Notes: generated from the sequence alone by a model not told the origin. Positions 43,945-52,731 are shown, counted from the first letter of the stretch. The stretch: 64,000 bases of DNA from Lentisphaerota bacterium (GCA_015061605.1 SUWH01000012.1:1-64000), one strand, 5' to 3'. Translations and numbers: made by a program.

Positions 43945-44795
43945 GTGTGCCTCCATCAAAACCGGATAAACTTATCATCATCGGCGCATTGGTGCTGGCG
44001 GTGATCCTGCTGCTTACAGCGGGATTCAGAATGCTTGGCTTTGCGGTATCCCGGGCTGCCAACGGTTTTTTCTATCCCTATTTGAAAGCAGCCAAAGGTA
44101 CTACCGGAGAGATTCAGGATAAAAGTCTGCTTTCACTTGACCGTCTCGCTCTGGCACGGCAGGTCGAAAAACTCGCTCAACGCAACCGCGAACTGGCTGT
44201 ACGCAGTACCGCTGCCGCCGGGATTTTGGATGAAAACCGTATTTTGCGGGATAAATTGAAACTTTCCGCTCCGCCGGGATGGAAATTTGTCACCGGAGAA
44301 ATAATTTTGCGTGATCCTCTGCATTTCCGGGATGGTTTTTCCATCGACCGGGGAACAAGAGATGGCATCGCAGTCGGTGATGCGGTCGTCGACACCACTA
44401 CTGACGGCAGATTGTTCCTTATCGGCGTGGTGAGGGAGTGTTCTGCCCGGACGGCCCGGATCTCAACGGTGAGTGATCCGGCATTGCGGGTTTCCGGCCG
44501 GTTGACCGGGGGCGCAGTGGGGTTTACCAATACCGGCAATCTGCCGGCACATTCATCCCTTATCCGTTTCGGAATGCTCGCCAATGAAGGCAGTTACACT
44601 CCCGGAGAAGCGGTGGTCACCACCGGATATGAACGGGGCATACCTGAAGGTATCAAAATCGGAGAACTGGTGATAAACAATGAACCGCATCCGGGAAGTG
44701 AACCGGATTTCAGTTGTATGCTCAAACCGGCAGTGACTTTTGAAGAGCTGCGTTTTGTCACCGTCATCTCCCGCAACCAAGATCTGCTGCAATGA
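43941..44795 (+). CDS. mreC: Rod shape-determining protein MreC
   Basis: 284 residues. One membrane span at the N-terminus (about 10-32), a coiled coil (about 60-105, ARQVEKLAQRNRELAVRS and ENRILRDKL), then the periplasmic beta domain with GEIILRDPLHFRDGFSIDRG(T/R)DGI and GVVRE...ARISTVSDPALRVSGRL. Couples the cytoplasmic MreB filaments to wall enzymes. Overlaps its neighbours by four bases each. No mreB gene in the window. Confidence 0.92.
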   Translation: MSVPPSKPDKLIIIGALVLAVILLLTAGFRMLGFAVSRAANGFFYPYLKAAKGTTGEIQDKSLLSLDRLALARQVEKLAQRNRELAVRSTAAAGILDENRILRDKLKLSAPPGWKFVTGEIILRDPLHFRDGFSIDRGTRDGIAVGDAVVDTTTDGRLFLIGVVRECSARTARISTVSDPALRVSGRLTGGAVGFTNTGNLPAHSSLIRFGMLANEGSYTPGEAVVTTGYERGIPEGIKIGELVINNEPHPGSEPDFSCMLKPAVTFEELRFVTVISRNQDLLQ

Positions 44796-45358
44796 AAAAC
44801 TTTATCTGCTGTTCGCTGACTGCACTTTTTCTGGTACTGGACATGCTCGCCGGAAACATCTCTCTGTTTCCGGCATTCAGCGTTTATGCCGCACTGATAT
44901 TTTTTCTTGCTTACGGTTGGAAATACGGTGTTGTTTCAGCGTTGTTTTCCGGGATGGTTCTCGATGCGCTTTACGGACACAGTTTCAGTTATTTGAGTTT
45001 GATCTTTCTCATTGCAGTCATACTTGGTGCAATCACTGCGGAAAGGGGACACCGTCAACTGTTATCACTCTTTGCTGCGGGTGCAGTTGCCGGAAGCGTT
45101 GTTGCTCTGGGAATAATTTTTGCTGTAAAAATTTCCGGCGGCACGCTTCCTGCTCCGGACAGAATAACCTATTTGCTTTTTGGCGCAGGTGCCGGCGGAT
45201 CGTGGATGCTGATCGCGGTCATGCTGTTTGATTTTTTCGCTGTGCGGGCGAATCTGCCCCGCTGTGTACGCAATGTTTTCTCTGAACCGGTGCGGCACCG
45301 GCGGCGTCCGGTCTCCCGGACTGCTTCCGGGGTCAATTCAGGGAGGAAACGTCCGTGA
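44792..45358 (+). CDS. mreD: Rod shape-determining protein MreD
   Basis: 188 residues with five or so hydrophobic segments; YAALIFFLAYGWKYGVVSALFSG-like helices and GMVLDALYGHSFSY are typical of MreD. A basic C-terminal tail (RRRPVSRTASG) is longer than usual. Position between mreC and PBP2 supports the call. Overlaps both. Confidence 0.85.
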   Translation: MKNFICCSLTALFLVLDMLAGNISLFPAFSVYAALIFFLAYGWKYGVVSALFSGMVLDALYGHSFSYLSLIFLIAVILGAITAERGHRQLLSLFAAGAVAGSVVALGIIFAVKISGGTLPAPDRITYLLFGAGAGGSWMLIAVMLFDFFAVRANLPRCVRNVFSEPVRHRRRPVSRTASGVNSGRKRP

Positions 45359-47235
45359 AAAATCAGAACCGTTTCCGCAACAACAATCAAATCGGCTTGC
45401 TGGATGATTTCCGTTTCCGGATCGTCATACTGGCATTTATAATGCTGAGTCTGTTCGGGATATTGTTTTTACGCGCCTACTACTTGCAGCTGCATCACGG
45501 CGAAGAGCACCGCGCGGAGATCGCCCGCCAATCGGTAAGACGGATACGCATCCCCGGGCGGCGCGGAAATATTTACAGCGCTGACGGCGAAATACTTGCC
45601 GGAAACCGTATCGTGTACGATCTGGTATTTTATCCTGAAGGTATGCGTACCGGCGGCGGCCGCAGACGGACTCTGGATACCATGTGCCAGACTGCCAATA
45701 AACTTTCCGCTATCATCGGCAGGACAAATTACCCTGACCGGCGCGCCATCCAGCGCCATTTGAATATCTCTCCCGGAATGCCGCTGACGGTCTTTCCCGA
45801 TCTCAATGAAAAAGAACGGGCACTGCTTCTTGAAGCGGCACGCGATATGAAAGGGCTGGATATTCAAATTTCCACCCAACGCATCTATCCGCAGCGGAGT
45901 CTGGCGGCTCATATCATCGGTTACTCCCGCAAGTCAGAAGCCAATACCGCTGCTGACCGGGAAAACTTTTCCTATTATCTGCCCGACACCGAAGGACGGG
46001 CAGGAATCGAATTTGTCTACGACAAACTTCCGGGATCAGAAAGCAATCCATCCGGACTCGGATTGCGTGCCTATCCCGGATGCCAGATCGTACAGGTCAA
46101 CAATGTCGGTTTTGTCCGCCGCGAACTTCTGGGCAAAATCGATCCGGTCCACGGCAATGATGTCTATCTTACCATCGACAGCCGCGCCCAGAGGATCGCT
46201 GAAAAACTTCTTGAAGGTAAATGCGGTTCTCTTACTGTTATGGATGCTGACAACGGTGACATCATCTGCGCCGCGACTTCACCATCTTACGATTTGAAAC
46301 AATTTACTCCGCGGCTTTCTCCCAAGTATTACAATTCGCTTTTGAACGATGCTTCACGACCGCTGATAAACCGTTCCACCGGCGGCATTTATCCGCCCGG
46401 TTCCACCTTGAAACCGCTCATCTGTCTGGCTCTGCTCAAAGGCGGTATCGACCCCAAAGAGACCGTTTTCTGTTCCGGAAGTATCGAAGTATTGGGTACA
46501 ACTATCCGTTGCCTCGCCCACCGCTACACCGAAGCCGATGTCGATATGGGATTGGCTCTGGAAAAATCCTGCAATACTTATATGATCGTCCAATCGCTTA
46601 AAGCCGGGTTTCCGTTTCTGGAATCAATGCTGAAAACTGCCGGTATCGGACAGAAAACCGGCGTGGAGATCCACGAAAATGCCGGAAATTTTCCCGATCC
46701 GGCGCGCAAGAAGAAACTTTACCGTATCCCGTGGAACGATACCGATACCGCGCTGCTTTCCATCGGGCAGGGATTTATCAGTATGACTCCGCTGCAGATG
46801 GTGCGTTATACCGCCGCGCTGTGCAACGGCGGCAAACTTTACCGGCCGCATCTGGTCAGCCGGGTTTCTGACAGTTCCGGCGAAGCGGTTTTCAACCGTG
46901 ATGTGATCTGTGACGGTGAGCTCGGCGTGACTCCGGAACAGTTGGCTCATGTCCGGCAGGGGATGTTCCGGGTGGTCAATGCCCCCCGCGGTTCCGGCCG
47001 TCGCGCGAAATCCGATGCCCTTGTTATTTACGGCAAGACCGGAACCGCCGAAACCGGTCCGCGTGACAACCGTAAAAATATGATCCACTTTATCGCTTTT
47101 ACCAGTTACAGACTCCGCAATTACGCCCTTGCGGTGACCGTTGAACACGGTGATGCCGGAGGTTTGACCTGCGCTCCGATGGCAAAAGAATTTTTTGAAC
47201 GCTTTTTACAACCGGAAATCGAGGAGATACAGTAA
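45355..47235 (+). CDS. mrdA: Penicillin-binding protein 2 (peptidoglycan D,D-transpeptidase)
   Basis: 626 residues, starting at GTG overlapping the mreD stop. A membrane span (about 22-43) precedes the dimerisation domain with RIRIPGRRGNIYSADGEILA. The transpeptidase motifs are SxxK in PPGSTLKP (Ser350-Lys353), SxN in EKSCNTY (Ser405-Asn407) and KTG in YGKTGTAE (561-563). Cross-links wall peptides during elongation. No rodA follows; recR does. Confidence 0.94.
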   Translation: MKNQNRFRNNNQIGLLDDFRFRIVILAFIMLSLFGILFLRAYYLQLHHGEEHRAEIARQSVRRIRIPGRRGNIYSADGEILAGNRIVYDLVFYPEGMRTGGGRRRTLDTMCQTANKLSAIIGRTNYPDRRAIQRHLNISPGMPLTVFPDLNEKERALLLEAARDMKGLDIQISTQRIYPQRSLAAHIIGYSRKSEANTAADRENFSYYLPDTEGRAGIEFVYDKLPGSESNPSGLGLRAYPGCQIVQVNNVGFVRRELLGKIDPVHGNDVYLTIDSRAQRIAEKLLEGKCGSLTVMDADNGDIICAATSPSYDLKQFTPRLSPKYYNSLLNDASRPLINRSTGGIYPPGSTLKPLICLALLKGGIDPKETVFCSGSIEVLGTTIRCLAHRYTEADVDMGLALEKSCNTYMIVQSLKAGFPFLESMLKTAGIGQKTGVEIHENAGNFPDPARKKKLYRIPWNDTDTALLSIGQGFISMTPLQMVRYTAALCNGGKLYRPHLVSRVSDSSGEAVFNRDVICDGELGVTPEQLAHVRQGMFRVVNAPRGSGRRAKSDALVIYGKTGTAETGPRDNRKNMIHFIAFTSYRLRNYALAVTVEHGDAGGLTCAPMAKEFFERFLQPEIEEIQ

Positions 47236-47837
47236 TGAAAACTTATCCGGCGGCAATCGAGGAATTGATGCTCTTTTTGAAACAGCTCCCCGGAGTCGGC
47301 AAACGGGGCGCGGAACGCATGGTGATGGATATTCTGGATTGGGACAAAAGCGATATTGCCTCATTTGCCAACGCGGTATTGAAAATCGCTACCGATATCA
47401 CCTTTTGCCCGGAGTGCGGCAACTGTGCCGAACACGGTCAATTGTGTTCGATTTGTTCCGACCCCCGGAGAGACAACTCCACTTTGTGTGTAGTTGAAAC
47501 CATTCCCCAGCTGCTCGCAGTCGAATCCGGCGGCAGTTACCGTGGAAAATATCTGGTGCTGGGCGGCAAACTGTCGCCGCTTGACGGGGAAAACGGTGAA
47601 AATCTCAACTTCGATCTGCTTTTGAAACAATCCGCCAAGCCGGAACTTAAAGAGATCATCCTTGCTTTGAGTTCCGATGTCGAAGGGCGGGCGACCATGA
47701 TCTATCTGACTGAATTGCTCAAAGATTTTTCCGGTGCCCTGACCCGTCCGGCACAGGGACTTCCCGCCGGTGCAAATTTATCCTTTGCCGACAGCGCAAC
47801 TGTCGCCGCAGCATTTACCGGTCGTACCAGCTTTTAA
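47235..47837 (+). CDS. recR: Recombination protein RecR
   Basis: 200 residues. An N-terminal HhH (LKQLPGVGKRGAERM), the four-Cys zinc finger CPECGNC...CSIC, and the Toprim region (LCVVETIPQLLAVESGG, YLVLGGKLSPLDGE, ALSSDVEGRATMIYL) are visible. Acts with RecF/RecO in gap repair. Overlaps PBP2 by one base (TAATG). Confidence 0.95.
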   Translation: MKTYPAAIEELMLFLKQLPGVGKRGAERMVMDILDWDKSDIASFANAVLKIATDITFCPECGNCAEHGQLCSICSDPRRDNSTLCVVETIPQLLAVESGGSYRGKYLVLGGKLSPLDGENGENLNFDLLLKQSAKPELKEIILALSSDVEGRATMIYLTELLKDFSGALTRPAQGLPAGANLSFADSATVAAAFTGRTSF

Positions 47838-47842
47838 TATTA

Positions 47843-47912
47843 CGGCGGTGCATTGCTCGCACTGCATCCATCGGTCTTCGCGTAAAGCTCCGCCCTGACA
47901 AGCCGATTGCAG
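47843..47912 (-). repeat. Intergenic repeat element, copy 2
   Basis: Read on the minus strand, its 3' end GCGAGCAATGCACCGCCG matches 16 of 18 bases of 4478-4495, and a GGAG...CGAAGA segment precedes it in both. It is shorter in the middle than copy 1. The 309-bp gap 47838-48146 otherwise holds the promoter-like site at 47932-47960 and AT-rich DNA. Confidence 0.4.
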
Positions 47913-47931
47913 CAGCGTTTTAATATCAGTT

Positions 47932-47960
47932 TTGACAAATCATGGCTCGCGCAGTATCTT
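47932..47960 (+). promoter_or_regulatory. Promoter-like site without an obvious gene
   Basis: TTGACA (47932-47937) and TATCTT (47955-47960) are 17 nt apart. Downstream on this strand there is no credible coding region before the convergent kinase-like gene. A small inverted repeat (ATCA...TGAT) followed by seven Ts lies near 48045-48061, so a small RNA of about 90 nt is conceivable. Confidence 0.35.
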
Positions 47961-48146
47961 GTTGTCATAAAAGTTATCTCAATCAGAGTTATCAACGTTT
48001 CACAAAATTCAGGACATTACCCGATATTTGTAAATTGCAAGCAATCACTGTGATATTTTTTTACACGCTTTTGTTTGATTTTGCCCTGTTCCCATCCCGT
48101 AAAAAGAGCTTTTCACCTCCTCCTGTCAGTAAACAGAACATTGATT

Positions 48147-49298
48147 TTATCTGCCCAGGATGATGTCGGCGCGTTTTTTTACTCCGGTCTGTTTGATATA
48201 ATTTTCTTCCAGCGGTATCCAGCGGGACGCGAAGATTTTTGCTTTTTCTCCGCCGTTACGCTTTTTGATGCGTTTCATCTGTTCGGCAGGAGTGATGTCG
48301 AAAAATATTTTCAAATCAGCATAATTGCCAAATTCCGGGTGCAGACTGTATGCGCCCTCAACGACGCGCCACTTGCCGCTGGGGACGGTACACTCCGCTC
48401 CGGGAACCATCTTTGAACAATCAAATCTGCGGTAGGCAAAGCCGCTTTCTTTACGCAAATCCGGCAGGACTTCCGCTTTGAATCTCTCATAATGCACATT
48501 GCCTCCGGCTTCAGCAAATCGGGCGGGCGTACGTAAATTTTGCGGTAAAAAGAAGTCGTCCATGTGAACGACTCCGGCTTTGAGTATCTTTGCCAACTGT
48601 CCGGCAACGGTCGTTTTGCCCGATGCCGCTCTCCCGTCGATGGCGATGATTTTTACTCCGTTTCCCGGAAGTGCCGCCGCTGCTTTCAGTACCGGAAGCA
48701 CGGTGAGAAAACGGGTGCTGACGATCCGGTAGGATGGACGGTTGGCTTTTACATATTCGCGCGAATGGTGGACTGCTTCACCGCGGTGATGTTTGATGAA
48801 TTCCGCCATTTCTGCGGCACTTTCCGGATAGAGCGCAGTGATTTGTTCAAGGTAGTTTTTGAACAGTGCGGCACTGTCAGGGAAGATTTCCGTTGAGGCA
48901 AGAAACATATTGAACAACCACTTTTCGGGCAGTTCAGCCTTTTTCCATGCTCCCAGATTTATCCGGCAGTAATCCGGCGAAATGATTTCAACCAGTTCAA
49001 TCTCTTCTGCCGGGACACTGCCAAACTCCCGGGAAAAATACTCCCATGCTCTTTTCCGGTCTATAACTGCATGTCCCGCCCCGAATGCCCCCTGATATGC
49101 CTGTTTGATCAAATCGCGCAGCTTGAACTTTTTCCGCAGGGAAGTTTGTTTTTTAACGCAATCGGAAAAGCTGACCTCTCTGCCATCGGCAAAAAGTCTG
49201 GTGCGCTTGCCGCAAAATTCCATGGAATAGTTTTTTGCTTCTGCTCCATTGCAGCACGCCACAGCCGCAAGGATCGTAACAAGTATATGTTTTATCAT
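48147..49298 (-). CDS. P-loop kinase-like (uridine-kinase-like) protein with apparent signal peptide
   Basis: 383 residues. The C-terminal part (about 215-383) reads as a uridine-kinase-like P-loop domain: IAIDGRAASGKTTVA, VHMDDFFLP, VVEGAYSLHPEFGNY, KIFFDI, and a lid with RIKKRNGG. The N-terminal part (about 45-200) has LRDLIKQAYQGAFGAGH and no clear function. Residues 1-22 ([22 protein letters not shown]) look like a signal peptide, odd for an ATP-using kinase. The start is well supported by GGAGGG six bases upstream and a TGATG overlap with the pseudopilin gene; the next Met (27) has no site. Either the leader is not cleaved or the protein works outside the cytoplasm. Confidence 0.7.
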   Translation of the reverse strand: MIKHILVTILAAVACCNGAEAKNYSMEFCGKRTRLFADGREVSFSDCVKKQTSLRKKFKLRDLIKQAYQGAFGAGHAVIDRKRAWEYFSREFGSVPAEEIELVEIISPDYCRINLGAWKKAELPEKWLFNMFLASTEIFPDSAALFKNYLEQITALYPESAAEMAEFIKHHRGEAVHHSREYVKANRPSYRIVSTRFLTVLPVLKAAAALPGNGVKIIAIDGRAASGKTTVAGQLAKILKAGVVHMDDFFLPQNLRTPARFAEAGGNVHYERFKAEVLPDLRKESGFAYRRFDCSKMVPGAECTVPSGKWRVVEGAYSLHPEFGNYADLKIFFDITPAEQMKRIKKRNGGEKAKIFASRWIPLEENYIKQTGVKKRADIILGR

Positions 49299-50113
49299 CA
49301 GAAGCCCTCCAGTGTCTCTTTACTCCGGTCAACTTTGCCGGAGTTGAATATCGTATTCACCAGTACCGCATCGTCAACATCCGGAAAACCCTCTTTACAC
49401 GGAACTTTGTTCTTTTCCCGGCTTTCAGTATGGCCGTCGGCAAAGACCACCGCCGCCCGGTTGTTGTGGCGGAAATACGCCGCCCGGTTGGGGCCGATAT
49501 TGCCGGTAACGTGTTTGCCCGTACTGTTTACGGCATCTGAACCATAACACAAATGTCCGTAATTTTCCACCAGCATCGCCGTCTGGCTCGCACTTCGCAG
49601 CGAACTTGTTTTCAATCCCTTGCCGTTGTCTGTGGCGATAAGATAGTTCAAACCGTAATTAGTGGTGATGTCAACTTCGGCATCCTCCACCGGACAGCGC
49701 AGAACATCCACTCTTTCCGTTGAGGCATTCTGTCTGGCAAGATAGTACAACACCACTCCGTCCAGCCAGTTTTTGGCACTGATACTTTCCCCGCCCGGGG
49801 TGAAGCCGCCCAGCAGATTATCCCGGCACGGCAGATAACTGTTGTAGTCATCAGCGTAAAATAAATATATGGCCCCCAGCTGCTTGGCATTGGAAACACA
49901 ACTTATCGCCTGACTCCGTGCCCGCGCATTCTGCAGCGCCGGAAGCAGTATCGCCGCCAATATCGCAATGATCGCGATAACCACCAGCAATTCTATTAAA
50001 GTGAAAGGCTTTATGGGAGAGGGGAAAAACTTCTTTTCACGGGAAAAGAGGTTTTTCCCCTCTCCCAAACCCTCACCCTTTTTCAAGAAAAGCGGAGTAT
50101 TTTTTTTGTTCAT
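49298..50113 (-). CDS. Pseudopilin-like protein with prepilin N-terminal motif
   Basis: 271 residues. The motif [20 protein letters not shown] begins near residue 36, so an unusually long leader of about 35 residues precedes the prepilin peptidase site. The C-terminal half has the [14 protein letters not shown] segment of the PVC-type DUF1559-like pseudopilins. Such proteins are processed at G/F-type sites and form periplasmic filaments or surface adhesins. The leader ([20 protein letters not shown]) is encoded by a 25-bp inverted repeat and adjoining dispersed repeat. It is coupled to the downstream kinase-like gene. AAGGAGA precedes the ATG. Confidence 0.85.
   Translation of the reverse strand: MNKKNTPLFLKKGEGLGEGKNLFSREKKFFPSPIKPFTLIELLVVIAIIAILAAILLPALQNARARSQAISCVSNAKQLGAIYLFYADDYNSYLPCRDNLLGGFTPGGESISAKNWLDGVVLYYLARQNASTERVDVLRCPVEDAEVDITTNYGLNYLIATDNGKGLKTSSLRSASQTAMLVENYGHLCYGSDAVNSTGKHVTGNIGPNRAAYFRHNNRAAVVFADGHTESREKNKVPCKEGFPDVDDAVLVNTIFNSGKVDRSKETLEGF
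50014..50067. repeat. 25-bp inverted repeat inside the pseudopilin leader
   Basis: Arms 50014-50038 and 50043-50067 are complementary at 24 of 25 positions around a 4-nt loop. The arms are A/G-rich on one side (GGGAGAGGGGAAAAAC core). It is in frame and encodes part of the leader peptide. Confidence 0.9.
50059..50097 (-). repeat. Dispersed repeat, copy in the pseudopilin leader
   Basis: On the minus strand this 39-base segment resembles 8698-8733 on the + strand (shared CTTGAAAA, TGAGGG and GGGAGA blocks). It encodes [12 protein letters not shown]-like leader residues and overlaps the right arm of the inverted repeat. Confidence 0.5.
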
Positions 50114-50144
50114 GATTTTCTCCTTGTTATTATTTATTTTATTT

Positions 50145-50188
50145 TCGTAATACTTTTAATATTATTTATTTCAAAATCGTAATACTTT
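50145..50188 (-). promoter_or_regulatory. Operator-like direct repeat before the pseudopilin gene
   Basis: The exact 12-mer TCGTAATACTTT occurs at 50145-50156 and again at 50177-50188, 32 bp (about three helical turns) apart, 32-75 bp upstream of the start codon. It lies in an otherwise very AT-rich stretch and probably marks a regulator site. Confidence 0.5.
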
Positions 50189-50225
50189 ACTGTTTGTTTA
50201 TTCCGGCGAAAAAATTTTTATGAAA

Positions 50226-50651
50226 TCAGCGGTGTTGGCAACCGGCGACGGAAGTTATGACGAATTCCGCTTGGATGATGCCCTTGAGTTTGCGTATGGA
50301 GTTGACCAGTTCTCTTATGTCGTTGCCGATGCCTTCAACGGTGATCATCACGGTCGAAGCATTTTCATCGAGCGCAAAGCGGCTCATCCCCAGAGTCCGG
50401 GGAACGGAATCATCGAGGACTTTATTGAGTTTGGCTTCTATTCCGGAACTGTTTAAATTGCACAGCACACTTATGGTGCCGATAACTTTGCCGTCAACCG
50501 AACAGAGTTTGCGGGTCAGTTGTTTGCGGATCATATCCCGGATGAATTCGGAACGGTTGTCATAACCGGATTGGACAAGCAGAGTTTCCAACTGTTCAGA
50601 GAGTTCTTCCTCAATAGAGAAACTCATTCTTACCAGCTCTGTTTTTTTCAT
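50226..50651 (-). CDS. NikR-like ribbon-helix-helix regulator without nickel ligands
   Basis: 141 residues. N-terminal RHH (VRMSFSIEEELSEQLETLL, then SEFIRDMIRKQL) and a C-terminal ACT-like domain in NikR order, beginning GTISVLCNL. In E. coli NikR, His76, His87, His89 and Cys95 bind nickel. The aligned region SRFALDENASTV has Arg, Ala and Ser at the positions of His87, His89 and Cys95, and the region of His76 (DDSVPRTL) has no His. The regulator therefore senses something else, or nothing. No nickel gene is nearby. Its promoter carries TATATT. Confidence 0.85.
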   Translation of the reverse strand: MKKTELVRMSFSIEEELSEQLETLLVQSGYDNRSEFIRDMIRKQLTRKLCSVDGKVIGTISVLCNLNSSGIEAKLNKVLDDSVPRTLGMSRFALDENASTVMITVEGIGNDIRELVNSIRKLKGIIQAEFVITSVAGCQHR

Positions 50652-50706
50652 TTCTGCAATCCCTGATTTGTTGACGTTCTGATAATATACATTGAAAAAT
50701 CATATT

Positions 50707-52722
50707 TTACAAATCATATAATTTTTTTTCTCCCTGTCCGGAAAGCTTGATACAGGGATAGCCGCCGCGTTCGATACGTTCAAGGTCGCCGGAGTCGAGC
50801 AATGCCCGGATGATCTGTTCGACATTGCTCTGTTTCAGTTTACGCAGTACTCCGAAACAGGCGTTGCGGTGCCAGTTCCCGGCAACGATCCCGGCACTGC
50901 GGCTTCCGGCAAGGATCTGCGCCATCTTTCCGGCACCGATACGGCCGTTGAAAAGTTCCGCCGCCCGCAGTACGATCCGGATATCTTTGTCGCTGATACC
51001 TTTATTTTTAAGTGAATCAGGTGAATTTCCGGCGCAGTTGTCGCAAATGCCGCAGTGCCACGAATCATTTTTTTCACCGAAATATCCGATAAGCTCTTTC
51101 TGGCGGCAGTTGTGTGTTGAAGCATATTTTACCACCGCATCAAGGCGATTCTGCTCATAGTCCCGCCGCTGATCGAGTTCCTTGTCATCCAAGGGCGGTT
51201 CAACTTGTTCCGGGTTTGCAAGTTCGATCGCCCGTCCGGCAAAACCGTTTTCCCAAACGAGCACATCGCCGTTGAGCGCATTGAGCACCCGGCGTATCTG
51301 TTCAGTTGAAAGTCCGGCGATCTGCGCCATTTCATCGACAGTTATATCCATAAATTTCCGGAGTTTTTCTCCGAATTCCAATATCATCCGGTGGATGAAG
51401 CGTGAACGCTGGGTCTTTTCCAATTGGTGAATTATCCGCAGTTGAGCGATGTCGGAAGTAAAAGATATTCTGCCGTTGCCGGTTTGCCGGGGACGGCGGA
51501 TGATGGCTCCGGATTTTTCCAGTATTCCCAATGCGGCGGAAATCTGTCCGTCACTGGCAGAGCCGGAGACCATTTTCTGCAATTCTGCGGCACTTATTTC
51601 CAACACCGGTTTTTCCGGATGGCGGAAATATTCCGCCCGCAGTACCCGGTAGACTGAACGGACGAGCGACGGCGGCGGATTGTTCATCTCAATGAGGAAA
51701 TTCTGAATATAGCGGTCGGCATAGCTGAAAAGCAGCAGGCAATCGGCACTTTCACCGTCCCGTCCGGCACGTCCGGCTTCCTGATAATAGGCTTCCAGAG
51801 ACCCGGGCAGCTGATAGTGGATGACTCTTCTCACATCCGGGCGGTCGATGCCCATGCCGAAAGCGTTGGTTGCCGCCAGTACCGGTGAGGGATCACACAT
51901 AAAATATTCCTGTGCGGCATTGCGTTCTTCGTTGCTCATTCCGGCGTGATAACCGCGCACTCCGGGGAGGGCGGACAACTCATCCACCGCCTGCCGGGTG
52001 GCGGCATAGATGATGGTCGCTCCGGAAATCTTTTCTTTGAGCAACTTTTTCAGTACGGCAAGTTTCACATCTTTGCCGCCCTGACAATTCTGTACTTTGA
52101 AATTCAAATTGGGGCGGCGGAACCCGGCGGCTACCAGCTTCATTTCCGGACGCAAAAGCTGATGCCGGATATCTTCGCTCACCTCCGGTGTGGCGGTCGC
52201 GGTAAAGGCGCAGATGTGGGAAATGCCCGCTTTTTGGGCGATTTTTCCGATATGACGGTAACTGGGACGGAAGTCATGACCCCATTCGCTGATACAGTGC
52301 GCCTCATCGACCACCAGCATCGCGGGAGGATGGTTCATCAGGAACTCGTGAAAGTGGTCTGTTTGAAGCCGTTCCGGCGCGACATAGAGCAGCTTTACTT
52401 CACCTGCGGCGCAGCGGTACAAGGCGTTGCGCTGTTCGGCAAAGGTGATGGAACTGTTGATGAATGCCGCCGGTATATTCCGTTTCTGCAAGGCGGCGAC
52501 CTGATCCGCCATCAAAGCGATCAGCGGGGAAACGATAAGGGTATAAGACCCCTTTATCAATGCCGGGAGCTGGTAACAGAGTGATTTACCCGCTCCGGTG
52601 GGCATGACTACGCAGAGGTCAACTCCGGCAACGATATCTTCAATGACCTCTTTCTGGTGGTCGAGAAAAGATTCAAAGCCGAAGTAACGCTGTAAAAGTG
52701 TCTCAAGAGCTGGTAAACTCAT
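50707..52722 (-). CDS. recQ: ATP-dependent DNA helicase RecQ
   Basis: 671 residues. Helicase motifs: Q motif region FLDHQKEVIEDI, Walker A PTGAGKS, DEAH (VVDEAHCISEWGHDFRP), TATATPEV, GMGIDRPDVR and QEAGRAGRDG. The zinc-binding segment HNCRQKELIGYFGEK, then CGICDNC is present. An HRDC-like C-terminus is not clear; the C-terminal tail is divergent with a wing-like region. 3'-5' helicase for recombination and repair. Last gene of the aas-eda-Ntn-recQ run. Confidence 0.95.
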   Translation of the reverse strand: MSLPALETLLQRYFGFESFLDHQKEVIEDIVAGVDLCVVMPTGAGKSLCYQLPALIKGSYTLIVSPLIALMADQVAALQKRNIPAAFINSSITFAEQRNALYRCAAGEVKLLYVAPERLQTDHFHEFLMNHPPAMLVVDEAHCISEWGHDFRPSYRHIGKIAQKAGISHICAFTATATPEVSEDIRHQLLRPEMKLVAAGFRRPNLNFKVQNCQGGKDVKLAVLKKLLKEKISGATIIYAATRQAVDELSALPGVRGYHAGMSNEERNAAQEYFMCDPSPVLAATNAFGMGIDRPDVRRVIHYQLPGSLEAYYQEAGRAGRDGESADCLLLFSYADRYIQNFLIEMNNPPPSLVRSVYRVLRAEYFRHPEKPVLEISAAELQKMVSGSASDGQISAALGILEKSGAIIRRPRQTGNGRISFTSDIAQLRIIHQLEKTQRSRFIHRMILEFGEKLRKFMDITVDEMAQIAGLSTEQIRRVLNALNGDVLVWENGFAGRAIELANPEQVEPPLDDKELDQRRDYEQNRLDAVVKYASTHNCRQKELIGYFGEKNDSWHCGICDNCAGNSPDSLKNKGISDKDIRIVLRAAELFNGRIGAGKMAQILAGSRSAGIVAGNWHRNACFGVLRKLKQSNVEQIIRALLDSGDLERIERGGYPCIKLSGQGEKKLYDL

Positions 52723-52731
52723 TGCAGGAAC

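Noticed and set aside
47942-48163. 73-codon ORF after recR
   Set aside because: Its start overlaps a promoter-like -10 region, it has no ribosome binding site and no protein-like pattern.
50014-50067. The strong inverted repeat as a transcription terminator
   Set aside because: It lies inside the pseudopilin coding region, in frame, and no T-run follows on either strand; a repeat element explains it better.
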